Source of the DNA: JANOMH01 sp031422295
Lineage (GTDB): Bacteria > Pseudomonadota > Alphaproteobacteria > Rhodobacterales > Rhodobacteraceae
DNA: 22,208 bases
Assembly: GCA_031422295.1 (NCBI GenBank)
Contig: JANOQM010000049.1
Location: 1-22,208 of the forward strand
Direction: 5' to 3'
Shown here: positions 5,937 to 14,049 of the stretch, one piece after another
Layout: each line of letters starts with the position of its first letter
Position numbering within the stretch: the stretch's first letter is position 1
Notes under the pieces: model-generated
Told to the model about the DNA's origin: nothing
The model's input: only the letters and a program-made list of their open reading frames with translations
The model's database searches: none
Position numbers and translations under genes: made by a program

Positions 5937-6833
5937 ATGAGTACATATGCAAACCTGCCCGCACCGTCGCCGGAACAAGGTCTGAACCGGTATCTGCAGG
6001 AAATTCGCAAGTTCCCGATGTTGGAACCCGAAGAAGAATACATGCTGGCCAAGCGCTGGGTGGATCATGAAGATTCGGCTGCCGCCCATAAGATGGTGAC
6101 GTCGCATCTGCGTCTGGCCGCCAAAATTGCCATGGGCTACCGCGGCTATGGCTTGCCGCAGGCCGAAGTGGTGTCTGAGGCGAATGTCGGCCTGATGCAG
6201 GCGGTGAAACGCTTTGACCCGGAAAAGGGGTTTCGGCTGGCCACCTATGCGATGTGGTGGATCCGTGCCTCGATCCAGGAATATATCCTGCGGTCATGGT
6301 CACTGGTGAAACTTGGCACCACATCGGCGCAGAAAAAGCTGTTTTTCAACCTGCGCAAGGCGAAAGCCCGGATTGGTGCGCTGGAAGAGGGCGACCTGCG
6401 CCCCGAGAATGTGGCCAAGATCGCCCATGATCTGGGGGTGACCGAGGCCGAAGTGGTGTCGATGAACCGCCGGTTATCGGGTGGCGACGCGTCGCTGAAT
6501 GCGATGGTTGGCACCGAAGGCGACAGTGCCACGCAATGGCAGGATTGGCTGGAGGATGAAGATGCAGATCAGGCGCAGCATTTCGAGGACCGCGAGGAAC
6601 TGGATGCCCGCCGTCTGTTGCTGGCCGAAGCGTTGACCGTGCTGACTGACCGCGAAAAGGACGTGCTGGTGCAGCGCCGCCTGCAGGACGAAACCCGGAC
6701 ATTGGAAGACCTGTCAACGCAATATGACGTCAGCCGCGAACGTATCCGGCAGATCGAAGTCCGCGCCTTTGAAAAGCTGCAAAAGCGGATGCAGGAACTG
6801 GCCCGTGCCAAAGGGATGCTGGAACTGGCCTGA
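5937..6833 (+). CDS. rpoH: RNA polymerase heat-shock sigma factor RpoH (sigma-32)
   Basis: The 298-residue protein directs RNA polymerase to heat-shock and stress promoters. Region 2 includes GLMQAVKRFDPEKGFRLATY and WWIRASIQEYI (residues about 85-118). The RpoH box QKKLFFNLRK at 132-141 separates it from the vegetative sigma factors and is the segment linked to core binding and chaperone/FtsH control in the family. Region 4 carries LTDREKDVL and a helix-turn-helix, DVSRERIRQIEVRAFEKLQ (about 264-282). The length is normal and the frame intact. AAGGAGG at 5918-5924 lies 12 bases from the ATG, slightly far. A strong terminator follows at 6860. Many roseobacters carry two rpoH paralogues; which one this is cannot be decided here. 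Confidence 0.96.
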   Translation: MSTYANLPAPSPEQGLNRYLQEIRKFPMLEPEEEYMLAKRWVDHEDSAAAHKMVTSHLRLAAKIAMGYRGYGLPQAEVVSEANVGLMQAVKRFDPEKGFRLATYAMWWIRASIQEYILRSWSLVKLGTTSAQKKLFFNLRKAKARIGALEEGDLRPENVAKIAHDLGVTEAEVVSMNRRLSGGDASLNAMVGTEGDSATQWQDWLEDEDADQAQHFEDREELDARRLLLAEALTVLTDREKDVLVQRRLQDETRTLEDLSTQYDVSRERIRQIEVRAFEKLQKRMQELARAKGMLELA

Positions 6834-6859
6834 TCCGGTTGCATGCGCGATGAATGATG

Positions 6860-6895
6860 ATAGCCTCTCTTGCAGACAAGAGAGGCTATTTTTTT
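6860..6895 (+). terminator. Strong rho-independent terminator after rpoH
   Basis: ATAGCCTCTCTTG (6860-6872) pairs perfectly with CAAGAGAGGCTAT (6877-6889) around a CAGA loop, and seven T bases end at 6895. The 13-base-pair stem is the strongest in the window. It ends just 2 bases before the Shine-Dalgarno of the following oxidoreductase gene. Confidence 0.93.
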
Positions 6896-6908
6896 GCAGG
6901 AGCAGATT

Positions 6909-7886
6909 ATGGACGCGCCAGTACGCTGGGGAATTTTAGGGGCCTCGCATTTTGCGCGCCATCACATGGCCCCGGCCATTCATGCCGCACGGGGGGCCGA
7001 TCTGGTGGCGATAGCGACGTCCGATCCGGTCAAGGCCGAGGGGTTCTGGGACTTTGCCCCCCGCATGACGATGCATGCCACCTATGAGGCCTTGCTGGCG
7101 GACCCGTCGATCGATGCGGTCTATATCCCGCTACCCAATCATCTGCATGTTGAATGGACATTAAAGGCGCTGGCCGCAGGCAAGCATGTCTTGTGTGAAA
7201 AGCCGATTGCGATGGAAGAGGCCGCGTTTGATGCGCTGATTGTCGCCCGCGACAAGACCGGACTGTTGGCCGCCGAGGCCTATATGATTGTGCATCATCC
7301 GCAATTCATCCGCGCGCGGCAGCTGGTGCAAAGCGGGGCGATTGGCACGTTGCGTCATGCCGATGTGAGTTTTTCCTATAATAATGAGGAAGATACCGAC
7401 AATATCCGGAACCGCCCGGAAACCGGCGGTGGTGCCCTGCCCGATATTGGGGTCTATGCATTCGGGTCGGTCCGGTTTGTATCCGGGCAGGAGCCGGACG
7501 CTGTGCCCTATGCGAAAATCCGCCGCGAAAATCAGGTTGACGTGTTCAATCAGCTGGTCGCCGAATTTCCGACATTCACCTATTCCGCGACGATCTCGAT
7601 GCGCCTGTTTCCCCGGCAAGAGGTGGTGTTTCAGGGCGATACCGGCATGCTGAAACTGACCTGTCCGTTTAATGCCAATGTGCATGATCTGGCGCAACTG
7701 ACGCTGGAAACCGCGGGTGGCGTGGTGCGGACCGAACGGTTCCCGACCGACAACCATTATATCCATCAGGTCGAAAACTTTTGCGCCTCGGTTCGGAAGG
7801 GTGTGGCCTATCCCTGCCCGCTGGAATTCAGCCGGGGCACCCAACGGATGATTGATATGGTGTTTGCCGCAGGAGGGCGGGGCTAA
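6909..7886 (+). CDS. Gfo/Idh/MocA family NAD(P)-dependent oxidoreductase
   Basis: The 325-residue protein begins with a Rossmann fold, VRWGILGASHFARHHMAPAI (residues about 5-24), for NAD(P) binding. It has the family EKP motif in VLCEKPI (E97, K98, P99) and the active-site region GGGALPDIGVYA (174-184, D179). The C-terminal half is the Gfo/Idh/MocA substrate domain. Members oxidise or reduce sugars, inositols and similar polyols; the substrate here is unknown. AGGAG at 6898-6902 is 6 bases from this ATG, so an in-frame TTG at 6870 that falls within the terminator hairpin is rejected. The stop TAA shares its last A with the ATG of the next gene, indicating translational coupling. The rpoH terminator sits directly upstream, leaving little room for a separate promoter. 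Confidence 0.92.
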   Translation: MDAPVRWGILGASHFARHHMAPAIHAARGADLVAIATSDPVKAEGFWDFAPRMTMHATYEALLADPSIDAVYIPLPNHLHVEWTLKALAAGKHVLCEKPIAMEEAAFDALIVARDKTGLLAAEAYMIVHHPQFIRARQLVQSGAIGTLRHADVSFSYNNEEDTDNIRNRPETGGGALPDIGVYAFGSVRFVSGQEPDAVPYAKIRRENQVDVFNQLVAEFPTFTYSATISMRLFPRQEVVFQGDTGMLKLTCPFNANVHDLAQLTLETAGGVVRTERFPTDNHYIHQVENFCASVRKGVAYPCPLEFSRGTQRMIDMVFAAGGRG

Positions 7887-8191
7887 TGCAAAGCGATGAT
7901 GACAAAGCCATGGGTCGCCTGACCGGCGAACAGTTTGAACCGCCCGAGCGGGATAACATGCTGATGCGGCTGCTGTTCATGATCCTGATCGCGCTGATGA
8001 TGTCGGTGGCCTATTCGGTGCTGGGGGTGATTATCGTGATCCAGTTCGTGATCATGCTGATCAATAACCGCCAGCCGAATGAACGGCTGGCCGAGTTTGG
8101 GACGGTGATGGGGATATGGTTCGCCAAAGCGGTGCGGTATCAGTTGGCCGCCAGCGAGGTGAAACCGTTTCCGTGGTCGGAGTTGGATTGA
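7886..8191 (+). CDS. DUF4389 domain membrane protein
   Basis: The 101-residue protein has a hydrophilic N-terminus (1-27) and a long hydrophobic block at about residues 29-59 (LLFMILIALMMSVAYSV then LGVIIVIQFVIMLI). The following segment is NNRQPNERLAEFGTVM, and the protein ends in a short cytoplasmic tail, VKPFPWSELD. This is the pattern of the DUF4389 family of small inner-membrane proteins, whose function is not established. The ATG overlaps the oxidoreductase stop by one base (TAATG) and is preceded by AGGAGGGCGG, so the two genes are co-transcribed and coupled. The hydrophobic block is long enough for one long or two short membrane segments. Confidence 0.85.
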   Translation: MQSDDDKAMGRLTGEQFEPPERDNMLMRLLFMILIALMMSVAYSVLGVIIVIQFVIMLINNRQPNERLAEFGTVMGIWFAKAVRYQLAASEVKPFPWSELD

Positions 8192-8247
8192 GGGGGCGAG
8201 GTCAAGCTTCAGACCGCCACAGCGGAGGCGGCTGGATTAAGCCTGCG

Positions 8248-8640
8248 CTATGGGGACGGCCGCGCAAGTCCAAGCGAACGTGCAGTTGAGAGGTTAATTC
8301 GGATCATGTCGAACGTCACGGGATCGAACAGAAACCACCATTCGCAGCAGTTGCCTTGCGTTACCGGCATGTAAATCATCTTGTTTCCCTTGCGGACAGC
8401 ACACGCGATGTCCCCGTAGTACAGAGCTGAGTCGGACGGAAGAACAAGCACCGTCCCATTTATCCGCAGGCTCGCGCCGCTGCGTGGTGGTTCGTTGACG
8501 CGCAGTGTGGCGACGGTGGCACCGCACATCACCGACCAATGACGGGCATGGCCATCGTTAGGACCGGGCATCCATCCCTTCGGGTCGGCTTCAACCGGCC
8601 CAGCCATCAAGTAAGCGACGGCAGCGAGCGCTCTCATCAT
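8248..8640 (-). CDS. Small predicted exported protein of unknown function
   Basis: The 130-residue frame begins with a short signal-peptide-like segment, MMRALAAVAYLMAGPVEA, with likely cleavage after VEA, leaving about 112 residues. The mature part has four cysteines (C39, C83 and an adjacent pair C98-C99 in GNCCEWWF), which could form disulfides in the periplasm. It reads as good coding sequence to the TAG at 8248. I do not recognise a family. The ATG at 8640 overlaps the oligoendopeptidase stop in an ATGA arrangement, so translation is coupled to the peptidase. A second ATG lies immediately after (8637). Composition is slightly less GC-rich than its neighbours, possibly a later addition to the operon. 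Confidence 0.65.
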   Translation of the reverse strand: MMRALAAVAYLMAGPVEADPKGWMPGPNDGHARHWSVMCGATVATLRVNEPPRSGASLRINGTVLVLPSDSALYYGDIACAVRKGNKMIYMPVTQGNCCEWWFLFDPVTFDMIRINLSTARSLGLARPSP

Positions 8641-10451
8641 CCCATGCGTTCCAACTCGTCGATCATCCCTTCGATCATGCTTAGCCCCTTGTCCCAGAAT
8701 TTGGGGTCTGATGCGTCCAGTCCGAAAGGGGCGAGCAGATCTTTGTGGTGTTTGGACCCGCCTGCGGACAGCATGGCGAAGTATTTGTCTTTGAAATCAG
8801 CATCCCCTTCTTCGTAGACCGCATAGAGCGCGTTTACCAGGCCGTCGCCGAACGCATAGGCGTAGACGTAGAAGGGCGAGTGGACGAAGTGCGGGATGTA
8901 GGCCCAGAAGGTTTCGTAGCCTTCGACGAAATCAAAGGCATCGCCCAGTGATTGCGCCTGCACCGACATCCACAGCAGGTTGATGTCGTCGGGGGTCAGT
9001 TCGCCCTGCGCCCGCGCGGCATGCAGTTTGCATTCAAAATCGTAGAAGGCGATTTGGCGCACCACGGTGTTGATCATATCCTCGACCTTGCCGGCCAGCA
9101 GGGTCTTGCGTTCGGATTGGGTTTTGGCCCCGGCCAGAAGTTTGCGGAAGGTCAGCATTTCGCCAAAGACACTGGCGGTTTCGGCCAGCGTCAGGGGGGT
9201 CGTGGACAGCAGTTCACCCTGTCCCGCCGCCAGCACCTGATGCACGCCATGCCCCAGTTCATGCGCAAGCGTCATCACGTCACGCGGTTTGCCGAGGTAA
9301 TTCAGCATGACATAGGGATGGACGGTGGTCACGGTGGGGTGCGCAAAGGCACCGGGGGCTTTGCCGGGTTTCACGCCTGCGTCGATCCAGCCATCGGTGA
9401 AAAACGGCTTGGCCAGATCGGCCATGCGCGGATCAAAGGCGGCATAGGCATCGAGCACGGTGGCCTGCGCCTCGTCCCAGCTGATGATCCGGGTGTCGTC
9501 GATCGGCAGCGGCGCGTTGCGGTCCCAGACCTGCATCCGCTCCAGCCCGAGCCATTTGGATTTCAGCCGGTAATAGCGGTGCGACAGCCGGGGATAGGCC
9601 GCAACGACGGCGTTGCGCAATGCCTCGACAACTTCGGGCTCCACATGGTTGGACAGGTGGCGGCCCAGTTGTGGCGTCGGCATATTGCGCCAGCGGTCTT
9701 CGATTTCTTTTTCTTTCGCCAGTGTGTTGTGGATGCGGGAAAAGGTTTTCAGATGTTGACTGAACACGCGGATCAGTTCGCGGGTCGCGGCCTCGCGTTG
9801 GGACCGGTCCTGTTCGGTCAGCAGGTTCAGCGTGCCTTCGATGGTCAGCTCTTCGCCGTTCACGGTGAAGCTGAGCCCCGCGATGGTTTCGTCGAACAGC
9901 CGGTTCCATGCGGCGGCGCCCACGGTGGACTGGTCATGCAGGAACTTTTCCAGCTCGTCAGAGAGCTGGTAGGGTTTCATCGCCCGCATCCGGTCAAATA
10001 CCGGTTTGTAGCGGGCCAGATCGGTGCTTTCGTTCAGTTTCGTGGCCAGAGCAGCCTCGTCGATCCGGTTGAATTCCAGTCCGTAAAACACCAGCGGCGT
10101 GGTGAATGTGGTGATCTTGTCCTGACAATCGGACATGAATTTGGCCCGGTCACTGTCAATGGTCATCTGGTAATAGCGCAAGCCCGCGTAAGACATGACC
10201 CGCCCGGCAATCACATCAATCGCCTCGTAGCGGGTAACGGCGACGAGCAGTTCGGCGGCGGTCAGACCCGCCAGTTTGCCCTGATAATTGCGGGCGAAAT
10301 CGGCGCAGGCGGTTTCGAGCCAGGCCATGTCGCGGGTCAGTTCCGGTGCGGCCTCGTCGGTATACAGGTCGTCGAGGTTCCATTCGGGCAGCGCGCCGAG
10401 GGAGTTTCCGCCGATGGCGTTGGCGTCGTAGAGCGGGGATTTATGGGTCAT
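8637..10451 (-). CDS. pepF: M3 family oligoendopeptidase (PepF type)
   Basis: The 604-residue zinc metallopeptidase hydrolyses short peptides in the cytoplasm. The zinc motif is HELGH at residues 397-401 (TLAHELGHGVHQ), with E398 catalytic, and the third ligand is probably E424 in TLAETASVFGE. The downstream HFVHSPFYVYAYAFGD stretch (521-536) is the conserved M3B substrate-side region. The length of about 600 residues is typical of PepF. The open frame extends upstream to 10538, but that part is low-complexity intergenic sequence; the ATG at 10451 (MTHKSPLYDANAIGG) has GAGG 6 bases upstream and fits the family N-terminus. It lies about 100 bases after the ligase stop on the same strand with repeat copy 2 in between, and is coupled to the exported protein downstream. 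Confidence 0.94.
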   Translation of the reverse strand: MTHKSPLYDANAIGGNSLGALPEWNLDDLYTDEAAPELTRDMAWLETACADFARNYQGKLAGLTAAELLVAVTRYEAIDVIAGRVMSYAGLRYYQMTIDSDRAKFMSDCQDKITTFTTPLVFYGLEFNRIDEAALATKLNESTDLARYKPVFDRMRAMKPYQLSDELEKFLHDQSTVGAAAWNRLFDETIAGLSFTVNGEELTIEGTLNLLTEQDRSQREAATRELIRVFSQHLKTFSRIHNTLAKEKEIEDRWRNMPTPQLGRHLSNHVEPEVVEALRNAVVAAYPRLSHRYYRLKSKWLGLERMQVWDRNAPLPIDDTRIISWDEAQATVLDAYAAFDPRMADLAKPFFTDGWIDAGVKPGKAPGAFAHPTVTTVHPYVMLNYLGKPRDVMTLAHELGHGVHQVLAAGQGELLSTTPLTLAETASVFGEMLTFRKLLAGAKTQSERKTLLAGKVEDMINTVVRQIAFYDFECKLHAARAQGELTPDDINLLWMSVQAQSLGDAFDFVEGYETFWAYIPHFVHSPFYVYAYAFGDGLVNALYAVYEEGDADFKDKYFAMLSAGGSKHHKDLLAPFGLDASDPKFWDKGLSMIEGMIDELERMG

Positions 10452-10513
10452 CGCGGGCCTCTTTGCTGTGTTGGTCCTACATAGGGGAGGTTGTGCAGGG
10501 GGGGAAGGGCAGA

Positions 10514-10539
10514 GCCTCCGGCGGAGGTATTTGGGCAAC
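10514..10539 (-). repeat. Rhodobacterales-type intergenic repeat, copy 2
   Basis: The plus strand reads GCCTCCGGCGGAGGTATTT followed by GGGCAAC, then AAAATCA at 10544-10550. It differs from copy 1 at two bases in the TTTTCGC segment. It lies between the ligase stop (10555) and the peptidase start (10451), both on the minus strand, so in this copy it is inside a same-strand gap. Confidence 0.85.
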
Positions 10540-10554
10540 TCCGAAAATCAGGCG

Positions 10555-12138
10555 TCAGCCGTAAATTGCCAACAGGGCGCGCAGGTCGTCCAGCGTGTTG
10601 GCCCCGGCAGCGGATTTGTCATGCCGCCAGCGGGCGATCCGTGGAAAGCGCAGGGCGATCCCGGATTTGTGGCGCGGGCTTGATCCGATCCCTTCGAAGG
10701 CGATTTCAAAGACATGCACGGGGCTGACCTGCCGCACCGGGCCGAAGCGCTGGAGCGTATTCTTGCCCACCCAGGCGGTTATTTGCGCCATTTCAGCGTC
10801 GGTCAGGCCTGAATAGGCTTTGGTAAACGGCACCAGTGTTTCACCGTCCCAGACCGCAAAGGTGAAATCGCTGAACAATGTGGCCCGCCGCCCATGCCCC
10901 TGTTGCGCGTAGATCATCACGGCATCAATGGTCAGGGGGGCGCGTTTCCATTTCCACCAGTCGCCACGTTTGCGCCCTGTTGCATAGGGGCTGTCGCGCC
11001 GTTTGAGCATGAGCCCTTCGGCCTTGTTGTCGCTGGCCGTGGCGTGAATTTGGTGCAGACTGGCCCAGTCATGTAGCGGCAGTTGCGGTGAGATCTGCAA
11101 TGCGGGGCTGGCGGGCAGGGTTTCCAGCAGGGCGCGGCGGGCGGCGAAGGGCAGGGCGCGGATATCCCGGCCCTGATGTTCCAGCAGGTCATAGGCCATC
11201 AGGATCACCGGCGTGTCGGCCAGCAGTTTGCGCGATGGTGATTTGCGGGTGATCCGGGTTTGCAGGGCACTGAACGGTAGCGGCTGGTCATTGCGGTAGG
11301 CAAGGATTTCGCCGTCGATGACTGTGCCTTGGGGTAGGAAGTCGCGCAGTTGCCCCAGCTCGGGGAACCGGTCAGTCAGCAGGTCTTCGCCGCGCGACCA
11401 CAGGTAATGGGTGCCGCCCCGCAGGATCAGTTGGCCACGAATCCCATCCCATTTCCATTCGGCGGTCCAGTCGGTGGCCCAGCCGGAGGGTGCGCCGAGG
11501 TCGTCGAGCGTATCCAGCGGGTGGGCCAGCGCAAAGGGGTAGGGGCGTGCTGCGTCGTCGCCTGTATCGGCGATCAGGGTCTGGAAGGTCGTGGTGGCCG
11601 GGGTCCAGTTGCCCATCAGCCGGTGGGTCAGGGTTTCGGGGGCAATTCCAGTGGCTTGCCCCAGGGCCCGGGTCATCAGTCTGGCGCTGATCCCGATCCG
11701 GAAGCCGCCGGTGAGCAGTTTGGTGAACAGGAACCGTTCGGTGCTGTCCAGTTGGTCCCACGCAGACAGGATACCTGCTTTGCGGGTGTCATCATCGGCG
11801 CGGGACAGGGTTCTGAGCGCTTCGATCCAATGCGTCAGGCTGTGGTCGCTGGTTTGGGTCGCAGGCGGTAGGATCAGCGCGATGGTTTCGGCCAGATCGC
11901 CGACGATGGGATAGGCCTCTTCGAACAGCCACAGCGGAATCTGGGCGGCCTGAGCAGCCCATGCCCGCAGCAGCGTGGTGGTGATCACCCGTTTGGGCCG
12001 TCGTCCGGTGAACAAGGCAATGCACCAGAGTTTGTCGCTGTCCGGTGCGGTCTGGAAATAGCCGGTCAGCGCCGCGACTTTGGCCGTTGTGCTGGTGGTC
12101 TGGTCAAGGGCGGTGAACAGGGCGGCGAAGGATTTCAT
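10555..12138 (-). CDS. ATP-dependent DNA ligase of the end-processing cluster (LIG)
   Basis: The 527-residue protein seals DNA nicks using ATP. The adenylated lysine is K229 in the motif I sequence EWKWDGIRGQ. Motif III appears as VIDGEILA (273-280), motif IV as AEGLMLKR (373-380), and motif V as WWKWKR (394-399). The N-terminal 200 residues form the ligase DNA-binding domain and the C-terminal 125 the OB-fold domain. This is the group annotated as cisplatin damage response ligases, found with an MBL exonuclease, an Lhr-type helicase and a metallophosphoesterase. Here only the exonuclease is adjacent; its stop overlaps this ATG by ATGA. PepF follows instead of the helicase. No Ku or polymerase/phosphoesterase domain is fused, so it is not LigD. 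Confidence 0.93.
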   Translation of the reverse strand: MKSFAALFTALDQTTSTTAKVAALTGYFQTAPDSDKLWCIALFTGRRPKRVITTTLLRAWAAQAAQIPLWLFEEAYPIVGDLAETIALILPPATQTSDHSLTHWIEALRTLSRADDDTRKAGILSAWDQLDSTERFLFTKLLTGGFRIGISARLMTRALGQATGIAPETLTHRLMGNWTPATTTFQTLIADTGDDAARPYPFALAHPLDTLDDLGAPSGWATDWTAEWKWDGIRGQLILRGGTHYLWSRGEDLLTDRFPELGQLRDFLPQGTVIDGEILAYRNDQPLPFSALQTRITRKSPSRKLLADTPVILMAYDLLEHQGRDIRALPFAARRALLETLPASPALQISPQLPLHDWASLHQIHATASDNKAEGLMLKRRDSPYATGRKRGDWWKWKRAPLTIDAVMIYAQQGHGRRATLFSDFTFAVWDGETLVPFTKAYSGLTDAEMAQITAWVGKNTLQRFGPVRQVSPVHVFEIAFEGIGSSPRHKSGIALRFPRIARWRHDKSAAGANTLDDLRALLAIYG

Positions 12139-13133
12139 TCTGTTGCACCGGCATCGTCGCCGTCATAGGCGGTGCTGACGATATGCGCATCATAGCCCTG
12201 GGATGTCAGCCATTTCTGGAAGATGCTTGTATATCCGTGGGTTGCAAAGATCCGTGCAGCCCCGGTGGCGCGGATCGCGTCGTTCAGGCCGTGCCAGTCG
12301 GCATGGTCCGAAATGACGAAACCCCGGTCAGCATTGCGCCGCCGCCGCACCCCGCGCAGCGCCATCCAGCCGGAAGCGAAGCCAGTGGCGGCCTGCGGAA
12401 ATCGCCCTGCCCAAGGGGTGTTAAGGGCGGACGGGGGCGCGATGATCAGCGCGCCGGGGTGGGTTTTGGCGTTAATGGTGGCGGTGACTTGGGTGGTGAC
12501 GGGCAAGGCAATGCCTTGGGCGCGTAGAATCTGATTGGTGGCCTCGATCGCCCCGTGGGTCAGGATCGGGCCGATGCCGGGGTCCAGCATGGTCAGCAGC
12601 CGTTGCGCCTTGCCCAGGGCATAGGCCCCGAGCAGGGACGGGCGGCCCGCGGCGGCATTGCCGGCCCACCACGCGTTCAGATCGGATTGCAGGCTGTCTT
12701 GGGCGGGCCAGTGGAATACCGGCAGCCCAAAGGTGCATTCGGTGATGAACGCGTGGCAGCGCACGGGTTCGAACGGGGTGGACAGCCCGTCATCGGTGGT
12801 TTTGTAGTCGCCGGACACGACCCAGACCTGGCCCTTGTGTTCCAGCCGGATTTGCGCCGAACCGGGGACGTGGCCTGCGGGGTGGAAAGATATTTTCGCT
12901 GACCCGATCAGCCGCGTTTCGCCATATCGGATGGTGTCGAGATTTATTGCGCCTAGCCGGTGCCGGATCACCGGGGCTGCGATATCGGTGGACAGGTAGC
13001 TGCCCATGCCGGGGCGGGCATGGTCGGAATGGCCGTGGGTCAACAGGGCGCGCGCCACGGGTTTCCACGGGTCGATGTGGAAATCGCCCAGCGGGCAGTA
13101 CAGGCCGTGATCGGTGAAATGCAGCAAGTCCAT
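12135..13133 (-). CDS. Ligase-associated MBL-fold DNA exonuclease (EXO)
   Basis: The 332-residue protein is a metallo-beta-lactamase/beta-CASP nuclease related to SNM1 and CPSF73. The metal-binding motif HGHSDH lies at residues 33-38, H88 is in AGHVPGS, D109 is in VVSGDYK, and a late SDHADW motif lies near 275-280. It belongs to the ligase-associated DNA damage response exonucleases, which trim DNA ends. The frame continues upstream to 13514, but that part lies under the divergent aldolase and reads as non-protein-like Ser/Thr/Arg-rich sequence. The ATG at 13133 (MDLLHFTDHGLYCPLGD) matches the usual family start, although its Shine-Dalgarno is poor. The stop overlaps the ligase start. The 67-base gap to the divergent aldolase must hold promoters for both directions. 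Confidence 0.92.
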   Translation of the reverse strand: MDLLHFTDHGLYCPLGDFHIDPWKPVARALLTHGHSDHARPGMGSYLSTDIAAPVIRHRLGAINLDTIRYGETRLIGSAKISFHPAGHVPGSAQIRLEHKGQVWVVSGDYKTTDDGLSTPFEPVRCHAFITECTFGLPVFHWPAQDSLQSDLNAWWAGNAAAGRPSLLGAYALGKAQRLLTMLDPGIGPILTHGAIEATNQILRAQGIALPVTTQVTATINAKTHPGALIIAPPSALNTPWAGRFPQAATGFASGWMALRGVRRRRNADRGFVISDHADWHGLNDAIRATGAARIFATHGYTSIFQKWLTSQGYDAHIVSTAYDGDDAGATE

Positions 13134-13200
13134 ACTTGCGATGGTAGTCTTTGCTTGGGGCCGGGAAAGTGCGTAATTGGGGAAAAGCAAGGAGTTGATG

Positions 13201-13968
13201 ATGCGCAGAGCGACGTTGCGGGCCCGGATCAAGGCGGGCGAGGTGCTGGCGGGGACATTTGTGAAGGTCCCTGCGCATGAGATTGTCGAGGTGCTGGCGC
13301 AGACCGGCCTCGATTTCATTTGTCTGGATGCCGAACACGGGGCGTTTGATCGTGCCCGGATGGATGCCTGTCTGGCGGTGGCTCGCGCACTGGATTTCCC
13401 CGTGCTGGTCCGCGTTGGGGCGGGCACGCCGCAGGATATTTTGCAGGCGCTGGATGCGGGCGCCGTGGGGATTGTGGTGCCGCATGTGGATTCGGTGGAA
13501 AAGGCGGAAAGCATGGCGCTGGCCGCGCGTTACGGGCCGGGCGGCCGTGGCTATGCTGGTGGCACCCGCTGGGGCGATTTTGGGATGCATGGCATGGCCG
13601 CGTTGGTGCGGAAATCGGCGGAAGAAACCGTTGTGATCGTGCAGATTGAAGAAGTGGCCGGGGTCAACGCCGCTGTCGGGATTGCGGCGGTGCCAGGGGT
13701 GGATGCGCTGTTCATCGGCCCGGCGGACCTGTCGCTGAATTATGGCCGGACCGATTTGAACGGGCCGGAACTGCAGGCGGCATTGGTGTCAGTCGGGCTG
13801 GCTGCGCGGGGCGCGGGCAAGGGCTATGTGACCTTTGTGGGCGACGTGGCCCGCGCGGCAGAGTGGCAGAATTTTGGGGTGAATGTGTTTTTCATATCGA
13901 CCGAGCTGGCGTTGATGAAGGCGGCGTTGGCGGATGTTGCCACGGCGATGAAGGCGCTTGTGCGGTGA
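13201..13968 (+). CDS. HpcH/HpaI family aldolase
   Basis: The 255-residue class II aldolase is expected to cleave 2-keto-3-deoxy or 4-hydroxy-2-oxo acids to pyruvate or a related product plus an aldehyde. The catalytic histidine is H46 in FICLDAEHGAFD, R71 lies in LVRVGAG, and the metal ligands are E150 in VQIEEVAG and D176 in FIGPADLSLNYG. The GRGYAGGTRWGDFG segment (115-128) is also typical. The length matches the family. In-frame TTG (13177, 13195) and ATG (13198) codons precede the chosen ATG at 13201, which lies 6 bases after AAGGAG and is best placed. The substrate is not determined by sequence; no aromatic-degradation genes are adjacent. It is convergent with the hydrolase, with repeat copy 3 in the gap. 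Confidence 0.9.
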   Translation: MRRATLRARIKAGEVLAGTFVKVPAHEIVEVLAQTGLDFICLDAEHGAFDRARMDACLAVARALDFPVLVRVGAGTPQDILQALDAGAVGIVVPHVDSVEKAESMALAARYGPGGRGYAGGTRWGDFGMHGMAALVRKSAEETVVIVQIEEVAGVNAAVGIAAVPGVDALFIGPADLSLNYGRTDLNGPELQAALVSVGLAARGAGKGYVTFVGDVARAAEWQNFGVNVFFISTELALMKAALADVATAMKALVR

Positions 13969-13994
13969 TCGCCGGGCAGGCCGCGCGGCAAGGA

Positions 13995-14020
13995 GCCTCC
14001 GGCGGGGATATTTAGGGAAC
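13995..14020 (-). repeat. Rhodobacterales-type intergenic repeat, copy 3
   Basis: The plus strand reads GCCTCCGGCGGGGATATTT followed by AGGGAAC. It is the most divergent of the four copies, with GGGGA in place of GGAGG, which weakens the hairpin. It sits in the convergent gap between the aldolase (+) and the alpha/beta hydrolase (-). Confidence 0.75.
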
Positions 14021-14049
14021 AAAAGAAATGGACGATTTTGCGCCGTGCC

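Noticed and set aside
8192..8247. CCGCC...GGCGG hairpin between the DUF4389 and exported-protein genes as a terminator
   Set aside because: The stem is only 5 base pairs, the loop is 8 bases and no T run follows on either strand.
8952..10484. A 510-codon open frame on the plus strand opposite pepF
   Set aside because: It lies antisense to a peptidase gene with an intact HELGH motif, its translation is low-complexity (rich in Gly, Gln, Val, Arg) with no domain, and long antisense frames are expected in GC-rich DNA.
11350..11871. Antisense frame inside the DNA ligase gene
   Set aside because: Gly/Gln/Arg-rich translation without a ribosome-binding site; an artefact of third-position GC in the ligase.
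13134..13514. N-terminal extension of the MBL exonuclease
   Set aside because: It overlaps the divergent aldolase coding sequence, the translation is Ser/Thr/Arg/Ala-rich and not family-like, and MDLLHFTDHGLYCPLG at 13133 is the expected start.
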